A stretch of 64,000 nt of DNA from Nitrosococcus wardiae (GTDB lineage: Bacteria; Pseudomonadota; Gammaproteobacteria; Nitrosococcales; Nitrosococcaceae), in contig NZ_CP038033.1 in assembly GCF_004421105.1 (NCBI RefSeq), positions 1,817,659 to 1,881,658 of the forward strand, written 5' to 3'. Within the stretch, counting starts at the first letter, position 1; every line of letters starts with the position of its first letter. A program made the position numbers and the translations under genes. A model generated the notes under the pieces. It was given only the letters and a program-made list of their open reading frames with translations, was not told where the DNA came from and searched no databases. Shown in pieces: positions 37,904 through 48,559 of this stretch.

Positions 37904-39573
37904 GGAAATACCTCGGGGCAGAACGACGGTGGTTATTGGCGGACCCGGGGCAGGTAAAACGGTTTTTGCGCTCCAAACCGCTGTCAATGGTATTCGACAA
38001 TGGGGAGAACCAGCCATTTTTGTCTCCTTTGAAGAGGCCTCGAGCCGAATCCGAACCTATATGCGCCATTTTACTTGGGAGAGTGAGACCTTATCTGAAT
38101 GGGAGCTGTGTTTTGTGGATGCCCGTCTGCCGCCAGATGCCGTTCAGTCAGGGAGTTTCGATCTGCTGGGTCTATTAACGATGGTGCACGCCAAAGCTCG
38201 AGAAATTCGTGCTCGCCGGGTTATTATCGATGGGATCGATGCCCTGCTGAGTCTGCTGGAAAATGCGGCCCAGGAACAAGGCGAATTACTCCGGCTGCAG
38301 CAATGGATGGAAAGTGATGAACTGACCTGTCTCATGACCAGTAAGACCTTATTCGCCAATCCGCGCCATAGGCAACGCTACGAATTTCTCAATTACTTAT
38401 CGGATTGCCTCATTATGCTGGAGAGCGAGGTCCATAGAAGCCTGCATTCACGCACCCTTCACATTGCCAAGTACCGGGGCTCGGGGTATTTGACGAATAA
38501 ATTTCCGGCTCTCATCAATACAACCGGATTCAATGTGGTCGTGGCTGGTACTTTGGAACTGAGTTATCCAGTCTATGAGGAGCGGGTCTCCTCCGGGATT
38601 GGACGCTTGGATGATTTACTTCGTGGCGGATATATCCAGGGGTCGAGTATCCTGGTCTCTGGTTCGCCGGGGACAGCCAAGACCACCTTAGGGGCCGCGT
38701 TTGCGGAATCGGCCTGCCAGCGGGGTGAGACGGTGGTCTTGGTGAGCTTTGATGAGGGTAGCGAGCGCATTGTCGCCAATATGCGCTCTATTGGGATCGA
38801 ACTTGGCCAGTCAGGCCATTTACAGATCGCCTCGTTGCGTGCTGGTAACTACAGCCCTGAAGCGCATTATGTGGCTATCCACCAATTAATTTTGGAAAGA
38901 GCGCCTCGTTTCCTCATCCTGGATCCTATTTCTGCTCTCCTGGGAAAAGGCTATCTGTTTGGTGAAGAAATCTGTGGTGATTTATTGGTGTTTGCCAAAT
39001 CCCGTGGGATCACTTTGCTTTGCACCTCTTTGTTGGAGGATACGGCCCACCAAGAGGAAAGCACCGCCAGCCGTATTTCCACCATGGCGGATACCTGGAT
39101 CCACCTCGCTTACCTAGCCCGGGGGGGGAGCGTAATCGCACCCTGACCATTGTCAAATCCCGAGGCACGGGCCACTCCAATCAAGTGCGTGAGCTGGTGC
39201 TTACCGATCAAGGCGTGCAGTTAGTCGATGTCTATAGTGCTGAAGGGGAGGTGCTTTTGGGTTCGGCCCGGGCGCAAAAAGAGATGCAGGATCAACGGAA
39301 GCAGGCGGCCAATCGGGTTCAGTACCAGCAACAGCTCTTTGAATTAGAAAAAGCGAAGCGGAATTGACGGCCCGGCTAGAGGTTTTACAGCGGGAATTGG
39401 ATGGGACACGCAGACAGCGTCGACTGCTCATTGAGGAGGAATCGGATCGGGTCGAATATGAGCACTGGGCTGAAGGGGAGCGGCGGCGGTTGCGGCAACC
39501 TAAGGAGGGGGGGATTTTTGATGAGGCGTTTAGAAGATCATTCTTTAGCGGGTCTGGAGTCGGTACAGAATAA
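37743..39573 (+). pseudogene. kaiC: KaiC-like RecA-family ATPase, N-terminally fused to an EAL fragment and frameshifted
   Basis: KaiC is a double RecA-fold ATPase/autokinase of clock systems. After the EAL fragment the sequence enters KaiC at GEIPRGR, lacking the first strand of the CI domain. The CI Walker A GGPGAGKT is at 66-73, with the catalytic Glu pair in SFEE (97-98). The CII Walker A GSPGTAKT is near 307-314. The neighbouring Ser-Thr phosphorylation-site pair is at about 446-447 (ISTMADTW). The frame ends at 39146, just after an eight-G run (39121-39128). The missing C-terminus continues in the -1 frame (RNRTLTIVKSRGTGHSNQVR) to about 39360. It then continues in a third frame (ELTARLEVLQRELDG) to 39573. 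One extra base at each site would restore a single frame. It is probably a decaying gene. Confidence 0.82.
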
Positions 39574-39910
39574 AAATGGCTACGGACAGGAAAAAGAGGA
39601 TGAGAAAGTGAGTCTAGATAGTCGTTATCCGTCTTCAGAAGAGACCAGTCCCAGGCGATTAAGACTATACATTGCGGGCGAAACGCCGAACTCGGTACGA
39701 GCGCAAAAAAATCTGCGTCAGGTGCTCAACCAGTTAGGGCGGTCTTGCTATACGGTGGAAGTCATTGATGTCTTTAAAGCGCCCCAGCGGGCTTTAGAAG
39801 ATCGGGTCATTGTGACTCCGACGTTACTCTATTGTGCTGTGCAACCTCCACGGCGACTCGTCGGTAATCTCAGCGATGGCAGGGCTTTAGAGGCTTTTTT
39901 AGAATTATAG
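39521..39910 (+). CDS. kaiB: KaiB-like protein
   Basis: KaiB is the small thioredoxin-like, fold-switching partner of KaiC. The 129-residue product has a charged N-terminal extension of about 45 residues. The KaiB core follows: RLRLYIAGETPNSVRAQKNL, the YTVEVIDVFKAPQRALED segment, VIVTPTLL and RRLVGNLSD. All core strands appear intact, in contrast to the adjacent kaiC. The ATG at 39521 has GGAGGGGGG about nine bases upstream and overlaps the end of the kaiC frame. Proteobacterial kaiBC pairs often serve stress or light responses rather than a true circadian clock; the role here is unknown. Confidence 0.85.
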   Translation: MRRLEDHSLAGLESVQNKNGYGQEKEDEKVSLDSRYPSSEETSPRRLRLYIAGETPNSVRAQKNLRQVLNQLGRSCYTVEVIDVFKAPQRALEDRVIVTPTLLYCAVQPPRRLVGNLSDGRALEAFLEL

Positions 39911-40081
39911 GAAGTGGCTGAACAGTAGGTTAGAGATCTCCAGGGCCAGTGCGGGATGACTAAAGCATCGCCGTGATTTTCCTGGTCGACGCCAATCTGC
40001 GCCTGGTCTCCCTCAGTCTCAGACCGATACTGCCAAAGATGCGTTCCAAGACGGGTCTGCCAACCCTAGCCGTAGCAGTAG

Positions 40082-41290
<1,209 letters not shown>

Positions 41291-41324
41291 TCAACAATTT
41301 AGTTCGAACAGGGAGGCAAATCAC

Positions 41325-41669
41325 GTGTCAACTGTGCTAGATCTTTTCATTTCGTCAGCCTGGGCCCAGGAGCCGGCAGCGGCGCCACCCCAAGCAGGAA
41401 TGTTTAACATTGTCTTTTTATTGGTCCTACTGGTTTTATTCTATTTCCTCTTGATTCGACCTCAGCAAAAGCGGGCCAAAGAACACAATAAGCTGGTGGA
41501 AGGATTGCAAAAAGGGGATGAAGTAATGACCGAAGGGGGCATTATGGGGCGCATCACTGAATTGGCGGAGAGTGTCGTGGCCGTGGAGGTCAGCGAAAAT
41601 GTTGAAATCAAAGTACGGCGCCAATCCGTTGCCTCGGTATTGCCCAAAGGCACCCTTGAAAAGCTTTAA
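41325..41669 (+). CDS. yajC: preprotein translocase accessory subunit YajC
   Basis: YajC associates with SecDF at the inner membrane. The 114-residue protein has one hydrophobic segment (MFNIVFLLVLLVLFYFLLIR, about 26-45) followed by the conserved RPQQKRAKEHNKL and EGLQKGDEVMTEGGIMGRI motifs. The start is GTG at 41325, supported by GGGAGG nine bases upstream; the longer open frame overlaps tgt and is not conserved. It is 34 bp after tgt and 20 bp before secD. Confidence 0.95.
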   Translation: MSTVLDLFISSAWAQEPAAAPPQAGMFNIVFLLVLLVLFYFLLIRPQQKRAKEHNKLVEGLQKGDEVMTEGGIMGRITELAESVVAVEVSENVEIKVRRQSVASVLPKGTLEKL

Positions 41670-41689
41670 AAATTCTTAAGTTACCCTCG

Positions 41690-43546
41690 ATGAACCGTTA
41701 TCCTCTTTGGAAAAACTTGCTTGTGTTAGTCGTGGTGCTCGTTGGTATTGTCTACGCTGCACCCAATTTGTTTGGCGATACCCCGGCGCTACAGATCTCA
41801 GCGACTCGGGGTGCTAGCCTGGAACCGGAAATCTTGACCCGGGTGGAGCAACTGCTCAAAGAGCGGGGTTTGGACTATCAATCAGTCCGCTTGGAGGACC
41901 AGCGCCTTTTGGTCCGCCTCCGTCAAGCGGAGACCCAGCTCAAAGCTCAGGATGCTCTTCGGGAGGAATTGGGTTCGGATTACTCGATCGCCTTGCACTT
42001 GGCTCCTGCGACCCCCAGTTGGTTGCGAACCATTGGGGGTTTACCCATGAACCTAGGTTTGGATCTCCGCGGCGGAGTGCACTTTTTGATGGAAGTGGAC
42101 ATGGAGGCTGCAGTCCAGCAGGCGGAAGAGCGCTATGTGGAAGATCTCCGGTCTTTGTTACGGGAGAACAGGCTCCGTTACCTCAGCATTGGGCGGCTCA
42201 GCGCAGGAGGTGTCGAGATCAAGTTCCGTAATACGGAGCAAAGGGATCAAGCTGAAACCCTCATCCATGATGAATATTTCGACTTGCTGTTGCAGCCTGT
42301 GGAGGAGGGCGGTTCCCCTCGCCTAGAGATTACTTTAAGTGAAGAGGAAAAACGGGAAATCCAGCGTTTAGCCTTACAACAGAACATCACCACTTTACGT
42401 AATCGGATTAATGAGCTTGGGGTGGCTGAACCCACCATCCAGCAGCAGGGCCGGAATCGCATTGTAGTGCAATTGCCGGGTGTCCAAGACACGGCTCGAG
42501 CTAAGGAAATTCTGGGCGCGACGGCAACTTTGGAGTTTCGCCTGGTGGATGTGACCCATGATGTCCAACGGGCGGTGGAGGGCAGAGTTCCCGCCGGTTC
42601 CCGCCTCTATCATGAGCGGGGTGGGGCGCCCATCTTGCTTAAGAAGCGAGTGATATTGACCGGTGATCATATTATCGATGCTGCCTCGGGGATTGATCAG
42701 CAAAGCGGCAGTCCCGCGGTATTTGTCACCCTAGATGGCCAGGGTGCCCGTCTCTTCAGCAAGGTGACAGGGGAAAATATTGGTAAACCCATGGCAGTGG
42801 TCTTTATCGAGACCAAAACCGAGACCCGGGTGGAGGAGGGTGAGCCAGTCAAGGTCCACCGGCGGGTCCCCGAGGTGATCAATGTGGCCACCATCCGGGA
42901 TCAACTGAGCAAGCGTTTCCAGATCACCGGACTCGATTCCACCGAAGAAGCCCGTAATCTGGCCCTGTTACTACGGGCAGGAGCACTGGCTGCACCTATT
43001 GATATTGTGGAGGAGCGGACGGTGGGTCCAAGCCTAGGGCAAGATAATATCGAAAAGGGTTTTCAATCCGTGGTAATTGGCTTTGCCCTGGTGCTGGTGT
43101 TTATGGCGATCTACTATCGGGTCTTTGGTCTCATTGCCGATTTAGCGTTGACGGTCAATCTGGTGCTGTTAGTCTCGCTGCTCTCCTTACTGCAGGCGAC
43201 CCTCACTTTGCCTGGGATTGCGGGCATTGTGCTTACAGTCGGTATGGCGGTCGATGCCAATGTTTTGATTTTTCAGCGTATTCGCGAAGAACTTCGTAAT
43301 GGCAATAGCCCTCAGGCCAGTATTGAAGCCGGTTATGCCAATGCCTTATCGACCATTGCGGATGCCAACATTACCACCCTGATTGCCGCGATAGTGTTAT
43401 TTGGATTTGGGACAGGGCCCATCAAGGGTTTTGCGGTCACTTTATCTTTGGGTATTCTCACTTCCATGTTTACTGCCATTGTCGGTACCCGGGCAGTAAT
43501 TAACCTCATTTATGGAGGGCGGCGTAAAGTAAAGCTAGCCATCTGA
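41690..43546 (+). CDS. secD: protein translocase subunit SecD
   Basis: SecD uses the proton gradient to pull secreted proteins across the membrane on the periplasmic side. The 618-residue protein has an N-terminal membrane helix, a large periplasmic P1 domain with GLDLRGGVHFLMEVDM at about 121-136, and five C-terminal membrane helices including VGMAVDANVLIFQRIREELR. Length matches E. coli SecD (615). It is followed by secF. Confidence 0.96.
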   Translation: MNRYPLWKNLLVLVVVLVGIVYAAPNLFGDTPALQISATRGASLEPEILTRVEQLLKERGLDYQSVRLEDQRLLVRLRQAETQLKAQDALREELGSDYSIALHLAPATPSWLRTIGGLPMNLGLDLRGGVHFLMEVDMEAAVQQAEERYVEDLRSLLRENRLRYLSIGRLSAGGVEIKFRNTEQRDQAETLIHDEYFDLLLQPVEEGGSPRLEITLSEEEKREIQRLALQQNITTLRNRINELGVAEPTIQQQGRNRIVVQLPGVQDTARAKEILGATATLEFRLVDVTHDVQRAVEGRVPAGSRLYHERGGAPILLKKRVILTGDHIIDAASGIDQQSGSPAVFVTLDGQGARLFSKVTGENIGKPMAVVFIETKTETRVEEGEPVKVHRRVPEVINVATIRDQLSKRFQITGLDSTEEARNLALLLRAGALAAPIDIVEERTVGPSLGQDNIEKGFQSVVIGFALVLVFMAIYYRVFGLIADLALTVNLVLLVSLLSLLQATLTLPGIAGIVLTVGMAVDANVLIFQRIREELRNGNSPQASIEAGYANALSTIADANITTLIAAIVLFGFGTGPIKGFAVTLSLGILTSMFTAIVGTRAVINLIYGGRRKVKLAI

Positions 43547-43555
43547 GACGTGGAT

Positions 43556-44503
43556 ATGAAGCTATTTAAAAAATCCTTTCGTATTGATTTTATGGGCAAG
43601 CGCCGCCTGGCCTTAATATTTTCTGGGGCGCTGTTTCTCACTTCCTTGGGTTCATTGATTTTCCAGGGCCTTAATTTTGGTATCGACTTCACTGGGGGGA
43701 CTGTACTGGAAGTCGGGTATGAGCAGCCGATAGAGCTATCGGAAGTGCGCCAGGACTTGGGAGGTGCAGGGTTTGATGGCGCCATTGTGCAGCATTTTGG
43801 TACCACTCGGGATGTCCTCATTCGCTTGGCACCAGGGGCCGAACGCAATAGCGCTGAACTCAGTAACGAGGTGCTCGCCACCTTACAGGCCAACGGGGAT
43901 AACTCGGTGACCATGCGGCGGGTGGAATTTGTGGGGCCGAAAGTGGGGGAAGAACTGACCGAGCAAGGGGGCCTAGCGATGCTGTATGCGCTGATTGGAA
44001 TTCTGATTTATGTTTCTCTGCGCTTTGAGTATCGGCTTGCTATTGGTTCGGTGGTGGCTTTGGTTCATGATGTACTCATCGTATTGGGTATATTCTCCCT
44101 ATTGCAATTTGAGTTTGACCTTACGGTACTGGCAGCTCTCCTTGCAGTTATTGGTTATTCCCTTAACGATACTATCGTGGTGTCGGACCGTATCCGAGAA
44201 AATTTCCGCAAAATACGCAAAGGGACGGCGGTGCAAGTGGTCAACACTTCTCTTAATCAGACTTTATCTCGTACTGTGATGACCTCTTTGACCACCTTGC
44301 TGGTTCTATTTGCCCTATTTATATTTGGTGGTGAGGCGATTCATAGCTTTTCCATGGCCCTTATTATGGGAGTCCTGGTGGGAACGTATTCTTCCATCTA
44401 TATCGCGAGCCCTACGGCCTTAGCTTTGGGAATTAGTAAAGGAGATTTAATGCCCCCACCTGCCCCTCCTAAGGAAGGAGCGAAGTTAGATGAGCGGCCT
44501 TAG
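43556..44503 (+). CDS. secF: protein translocase subunit SecF
   Basis: SecF is the second half of the SecDF motor. From ATG 43556 the protein has 315 residues with six predicted membrane helices and the conserved GIDFTGGTVLEVGY segment. Later segments are VIGYSLNDTIVVSDRIRENF and LFIFGGEAIHSFSMALIMG. A GTG two codons earlier (43550) is possible, but the GAG upstream is better spaced for the ATG. The operon ends here, facing the convergent cfa-like gene 34 bp away. Confidence 0.95.
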   Translation: MKLFKKSFRIDFMGKRRLALIFSGALFLTSLGSLIFQGLNFGIDFTGGTVLEVGYEQPIELSEVRQDLGGAGFDGAIVQHFGTTRDVLIRLAPGAERNSAELSNEVLATLQANGDNSVTMRRVEFVGPKVGEELTEQGGLAMLYALIGILIYVSLRFEYRLAIGSVVALVHDVLIVLGIFSLLQFEFDLTVLAALLAVIGYSLNDTIVVSDRIRENFRKIRKGTAVQVVNTSLNQTLSRTVMTSLTTLLVLFALFIFGGEAIHSFSMALIMGVLVGTYSSIYIASPTALALGISKGDLMPPPAPPKEGAKLDERP

Positions 44504-44537
44504 TTGAGGTGGGGGCAAAGCCCTAGGGAATTGACGA

Positions 44538-45794
44538 TTAATTCTCTTTCTGGAGCTTGCCGGGTGACATGGCTTGGTAGAGGTGGGCGCGGGTCCAAGG
44601 TAGTTGGTTGTAAGTGTTCCGGGTAAAAGTTACTTGGAAAAGTTGTAAAAATCCGCTTAAAAAACTGGCTTGGGAACCCGCAAGATAGAAGCGCCAGGTG
44701 CGAACAAACTGCTCATCAAACATCTTTCTTATTTGGGGAGTGGCTTCCTCGAAGCGCTCCAGCCAATGAACCAGAGTCTTGGCATAATGGAGGCGAAGAT
44801 TCTCAATGTCAATAATTGAAAAATTCCAGGGTTCAAAGATGTCTGCTGTCTCTTGCAGCGTTGGAGGGTAAGCGCCCGGAAAGATGCGGCGGCGTATCCA
44901 GGCATTGATGGGAAGAGGTCGGTTGCGACCGATAAAATGGAGCAAGCCTCGGCCTTCTGGTTTCAGGCTGCGGTGGATGGTCGCTCCCAGTTCAGGATAG
45001 CAGGCTCTCCCCACATGCTCTAACATTCCGACAGAGACAAAGACGTCAAATTGCCCAGCAATATTACGGTAATCGTCTTCGATAAATTGGACTCTATCGC
45101 TAATACCGGCGATGCGAGCTTGCTCCTGGGCGTAGCTAATTTGCTCGTGGGAGATATTGAAGGCTCGGACAGTCACCCCATAATGCTGCGCCATATAGAG
45201 AGAAAGGGCACCCCAGCCGCAGCCTGCTTCGACCACTGTTTCCCCCGGCTTGAGGGCTAGCTTTCGGCAAATATGTTCCATTTTTGCTATCTGAGCTTCT
45301 TCCAAGGTAGCCGCTGAGGTGGGGAAATAAGCGCAGGTATAAACCATGTATTGGTCTAGCCAAAGCCCATAAAAATCATTGCTAATATCGTAGTGATGAT
45401 AGATATTGCCACGAGCTCGATGGAGCGTATTTGGACGCAGATCAAGGAGACGCTTGCGGAGGCGGCTCCACGGGGTAGGATAAGCGCTGGCAACCCGTTG
45501 ATTATAAAGGTTATGTAGGGCCACCAAGTCGCCCTCGATATCCATTCTACCGGTGGTATAGGCTTCACCTACATTCAGTTCGGGATTGAGCAGGATTTTG
45601 AGCAAAGTGGTACGGTCGTGAATGGTGATATGGGCGACTACCGGCTCGGTGCTTCCACGAAGGCAGGTTCCATCCCATAGGGTGATATCTAAGGGGAGTC
45701 CTTCAATCGCTGATTGAAGTCGGGCGACTAGCCAGCGGTTGAGACCCTCAAGACGTTTTTCTCCACTGGAGAATTTTTCTAGCTCCGTTGTCAT
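44538..45794 (-). CDS. cfa: cyclopropane-fatty-acyl-phospholipid synthase family methyltransferase
   Basis: This 418-residue enzyme should transfer a methyl group from S-adenosylmethionine to unsaturated membrane acyl chains. The SAM-binding motif VVEAGCGWGALSLYMAQHYG is clear (about 190-209). A conserved NIYHHYDISNDFYGLWLD lies just before it, and the LEHVG and GLLHFIGRN segments after it are family marks. It is somewhat longer than E. coli Cfa (382). Family members may instead make other modified fatty acids, so the exact product is uncertain. It is transcribed alone. Confidence 0.87.
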   Translation of the reverse strand: MTTELEKFSSGEKRLEGLNRWLVARLQSAIEGLPLDITLWDGTCLRGSTEPVVAHITIHDRTTLLKILLNPELNVGEAYTTGRMDIEGDLVALHNLYNQRVASAYPTPWSRLRKRLLDLRPNTLHRARGNIYHHYDISNDFYGLWLDQYMVYTCAYFPTSAATLEEAQIAKMEHICRKLALKPGETVVEAGCGWGALSLYMAQHYGVTVRAFNISHEQISYAQEQARIAGISDRVQFIEDDYRNIAGQFDVFVSVGMLEHVGRACYPELGATIHRSLKPEGRGLLHFIGRNRPLPINAWIRRRIFPGAYPPTLQETADIFEPWNFSIIDIENLRLHYAKTLVHWLERFEEATPQIRKMFDEQFVRTWRFYLAGSQASFLSGFLQLFQVTFTRNTYNQLPWTRAHLYQAMSPGKLQKEN

Positions 45795-46001
45795 ATAGCT
45801 TACTGTAACAGGTGAATGTGGGAGAGTTATCTCTAATTACAAAACATAGTTGCCAAGCCGTTGTTGTCAAGAATAAATTTTGGTTATTTCCCATCATGCT
45901 TTGCCAGTTATCTCTGGGGCAGCTATCATGAGAATTTCTCTAACTTTACTAACAATGATCGTTTTTAATTATTGTCTCCTTTGAAAAATGGTTTTTTTCA
46001 G

Positions 46002-46505
46002 ATGCTGAGATATTTTGTATCCTTGTGTTTATTGCGTTCAGGACCTGCTGATGCGCCCCCTTCATCGGTTTTGTTGACCCAAACCCTGTTGGCCTATTTG
46101 GGTATAGGTTGGTTGATCTCCATACTTCATTTGGAGTTTGCCGATGGGTTGCTGTCAAGCGCCGTCGATACCGCCCTGTTAATCGGTATGACCGGTGGGT
46201 TACTGGCCGTGCGGGGTTACGGGGCCCGTTTACAGCAGACTTTAATTGCCCTCACGGGGGCGGGAATTATTCTTGGCGTTCTAGCGCTGCCCTTGCTGCT
46301 ATGGCTTGATGCGGCGCAGCAAGCTGGGCTTCCGCCTGGGGTGGTCTCCCTGTTGCTGTTTGGACTCATGATTTGGAGTCTAGCGGTAACGGCCCATATT
46401 ATGCGTCAGGCCTTGTCGGTCTCCTTTACGGTGGGAATCCTCATCGCGGTAATTTATGCCTTGGTCTCTATTCAAGTAATGAATTTTCTTTTTCCCCCTG
46501 CTTAA
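46002..46505 (+). CDS. small multi-pass membrane protein upstream of mpl
   Basis: This 167-residue hydrophobic protein has about five membrane segments, the last being FTVGILIAVIYALVSIQVMN. I do not recognise a characterised family; the architecture is reminiscent of short Yip1-like proteins. It lies 14 bp upstream of mpl on the same strand and is probably co-transcribed with it. The ATG at 46002 was chosen; a TTG at 45972 would add ten residues. Neither has a strong ribosome binding site. Confidence 0.65.
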   Translation: MLRYFVSLCLLRSGPADAPPSSVLLTQTLLAYLGIGWLISILHLEFADGLLSSAVDTALLIGMTGGLLAVRGYGARLQQTLIALTGAGIILGVLALPLLLWLDAAQQAGLPPGVVSLLLFGLMIWSLAVTAHIMRQALSVSFTVGILIAVIYALVSIQVMNFLFPPA

Positions 46506-46519
46506 GCGAGACGCCGTTG

Positions 46520-47893
46520 ATGCACCTCCACATTCTTGGGATTTGTGGCACCTTTATGGCTGGATTGGCGCTGTTAGCGCGAGAGTGTGGGTTTCATGTC
46601 AGCGGTTCTGATGCCCACGTTTATCCTCCTATGAGCGAGCAATTGCAGGCCGGGGGAATTGGGGTTCATGAGGGTTATGAGCCGGCGGCCTTAGACCCTA
46701 CCCCGGATTTGGTGGTGGTGGGCAACGCCCTTTCTCGCGGTAATCCTGCTGTCGAATATGTCCTTGCGAAGGGGTTACCTTATACTTCGGGACCCCAGTG
46801 GCTAGCTGAGCAAGTTTTACAGGGGCGGTGGGTGTTGGCGGTAGCCGGTACCCACGGCAAGACCACCACTAGTAGCCTTTTGGCTTGGATATTAGAATAC
46901 GCAGGTCATGGGCCGGGGTATCTTATCGGTGGAGTTCCCAGAAATTTTGGTGTTTCGGCCCAGCTGGGCCGGAGCCCTTATTTCGTGGTCGAAGCCGATG
47001 AATATGATACGGCGTTTTTCGATAAACGCTCCAAGTTTATCCATTACCGTCCCCGGACACTGATCCTCAACAACCTGGAATATGATCACGCCGATATCTT
47101 TCCCCACCTAGAAGCCATCCAGCAGCAGTTTCACTACCTCGTGCGCACGGTACCCAGTAATGGGCTTATCCTTGCGCCATCAGGGGACAATGCTTTGGAA
47201 GCCGTATTATCCCTGGGTTGTTGGACCCCGGTTGCTCATATTGGTATGGCCCAAGAGAAGGGCGGTGCTTTGACCGCTCATGCCGTGGCAGACGATGGCA
47301 GCCGCTTTGAAGTGTGGTGTGAGGATTCCTACCAGAGTCAGGTCTCTTGGTCGTTGCTCGGTCACCATAATGTGGCTAATGGTTTGGCGGCCATCGGTGC
47401 TGCGCATCATGCCGGGGTATCCATTGAACAGGCTTGTCAGGCGCTAGAACAATTCCAAGGGGTGCGACGGCGTCTAGAAGTCCGTGGTAAGGTGAATGGA
47501 GTGATGATCTATGATGATTTTGCCCACCACCCCACAGCCATTGCTAAGACTTTGGCCGGATTGCGGGCGCGGGTTGGCGAAGCTCGGCTCATTGCCGTGT
47601 TGGAACCTCGATCCAACACCATGAAATTAGGTATTCATAAGGATAGCTTAGCGCCCGCATTAACCTTGGCGGACCAGGTGCTTTTGTACCAACCTCCTGA
47701 TCTTGCTTGGTCCTTAGCGCCCGTGATTCACTCTCTTGGAGCTAAGGCCTCCGTATTCGTTGATATTCAGGCGATTGTGGATAATTTATGTACCCAGGCC
47801 CAAGGGGGTGACCATATCGTCATTATGAGTAACGGGGGGTTTGGCCATATTCATCAACGACTGATCACGGCCTTACAAGGGGGAGGACAATGA
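46520..47893 (+). CDS. mpl: UDP-N-acetylmuramate:L-Ala-gamma-D-Glu-meso-DAP ligase Mpl
   Basis: Mpl attaches recycled murein tripeptide to UDP-MurNAc. The 457-residue protein begins MHLHILGICGTFMAGLALLA. The Mur-ligase ATP-binding loop GTHGKTTTSS is at about 110-119, followed by VVEADEYDTAFFDKRSKF and the C-terminal YDDFAHHPTAI segment, all typical of Mpl. The ATG at 46520 matches the family start; the open frame upstream overlaps the preceding membrane-protein gene. ubiX follows with a 4-bp overlap. Confidence 0.95.
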   Translation: MHLHILGICGTFMAGLALLARECGFHVSGSDAHVYPPMSEQLQAGGIGVHEGYEPAALDPTPDLVVVGNALSRGNPAVEYVLAKGLPYTSGPQWLAEQVLQGRWVLAVAGTHGKTTTSSLLAWILEYAGHGPGYLIGGVPRNFGVSAQLGRSPYFVVEADEYDTAFFDKRSKFIHYRPRTLILNNLEYDHADIFPHLEAIQQQFHYLVRTVPSNGLILAPSGDNALEAVLSLGCWTPVAHIGMAQEKGGALTAHAVADDGSRFEVWCEDSYQSQVSWSLLGHHNVANGLAAIGAAHHAGVSIEQACQALEQFQGVRRRLEVRGKVNGVMIYDDFAHHPTAIAKTLAGLRARVGEARLIAVLEPRSNTMKLGIHKDSLAPALTLADQVLLYQPPDLAWSLAPVIHSLGAKASVFVDIQAIVDNLCTQAQGGDHIVIMSNGGFGHIHQRLITALQGGGQ

Positions 47894-48504
47894 ACCCTAG
47901 GGAGGTGGCGGTGGCGATGACGGGTGCTTCCGGTGTTGTCTATGGGTTGCGGTTATTAGAGTGTTTGCTCAAGACAGAGGTGTCTGTGCATCTTTTGGTC
48001 TCTAGTGCAGCTCAGACGGTAGTGGCCATGGAAACTGATTTGCGTTTTCCCCCCCGACCCCGGGATTTGCAAAGATACTTAGCGGCCCATTTTTCGGTAG
48101 CGCCTGAATTACTTCATTGCTATAGTGAGATCCAGTGGACCGCCCCCCTAGCTAGCGGTTCCCACCGCATTCAATCGATGGTGGTTTGTCCCTGCACGGT
48201 AGGGGCTATTTCGGCTATTGCCCGCAGTGCCAATGATAATCTTATCGAGCGAGCCGCAGATGTCATGATTAAAGAGCAGCGCAAGCTGATCCTAGTACCT
48301 CGGGAAGCGCCTTTTTCGGTCATCCATTTGGAAAATATGCTGAGTCTAGCTCGGTTGGGTGCGGTTATTCTTCCTGCAAATCCGGGCTTTTACCATCAAC
48401 CTCGCCGGGTTGAGGACTTGGTCGATTTTATTGTCGCACGGATTCTGGATCATATGGGGGTAGAACAGCACCTGCTGGCCCGATGGGGGGAGAGTGCTTC
48501 GTGA
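47890..48504 (+). CDS. ubiX: flavin prenyltransferase UbiX
   Basis: UbiX makes the prenylated FMN cofactor of the UbiD decarboxylase in ubiquinone synthesis. The 204-residue protein has the flavin-binding start AMTGASGVVYGLRLLE and MVVCPCTVGAISAIARSAND, then LVPREAPFSVIHLENML, all conserved UbiX segments. Its ATG overlaps the mpl stop. The mpl-ubiX pairing recurs in gammaproteobacteria. It converges on ubiB. Confidence 0.95.
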   Translation: MNPREVAVAMTGASGVVYGLRLLECLLKTEVSVHLLVSSAAQTVVAMETDLRFPPRPRDLQRYLAAHFSVAPELLHCYSEIQWTAPLASGSHRIQSMVVCPCTVGAISAIARSANDNLIERAADVMIKEQRKLILVPREAPFSVIHLENMLSLARLGAVILPANPGFYHQPRRVEDLVDFIVARILDHMGVEQHLLARWGESAS

Positions 48505-48559
48505 CCATTTCCCCTCATTGGGGTTGGGGCGGAGAGCGTGGAATTCTGGCCTTTCTGAC

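Noticed and set aside
48511-48523. CCCC-TCATT-GGGG hairpin between ubiX and ubiB as a terminator
   Set aside because: The stem is only four base pairs and no T-run follows on either strand.
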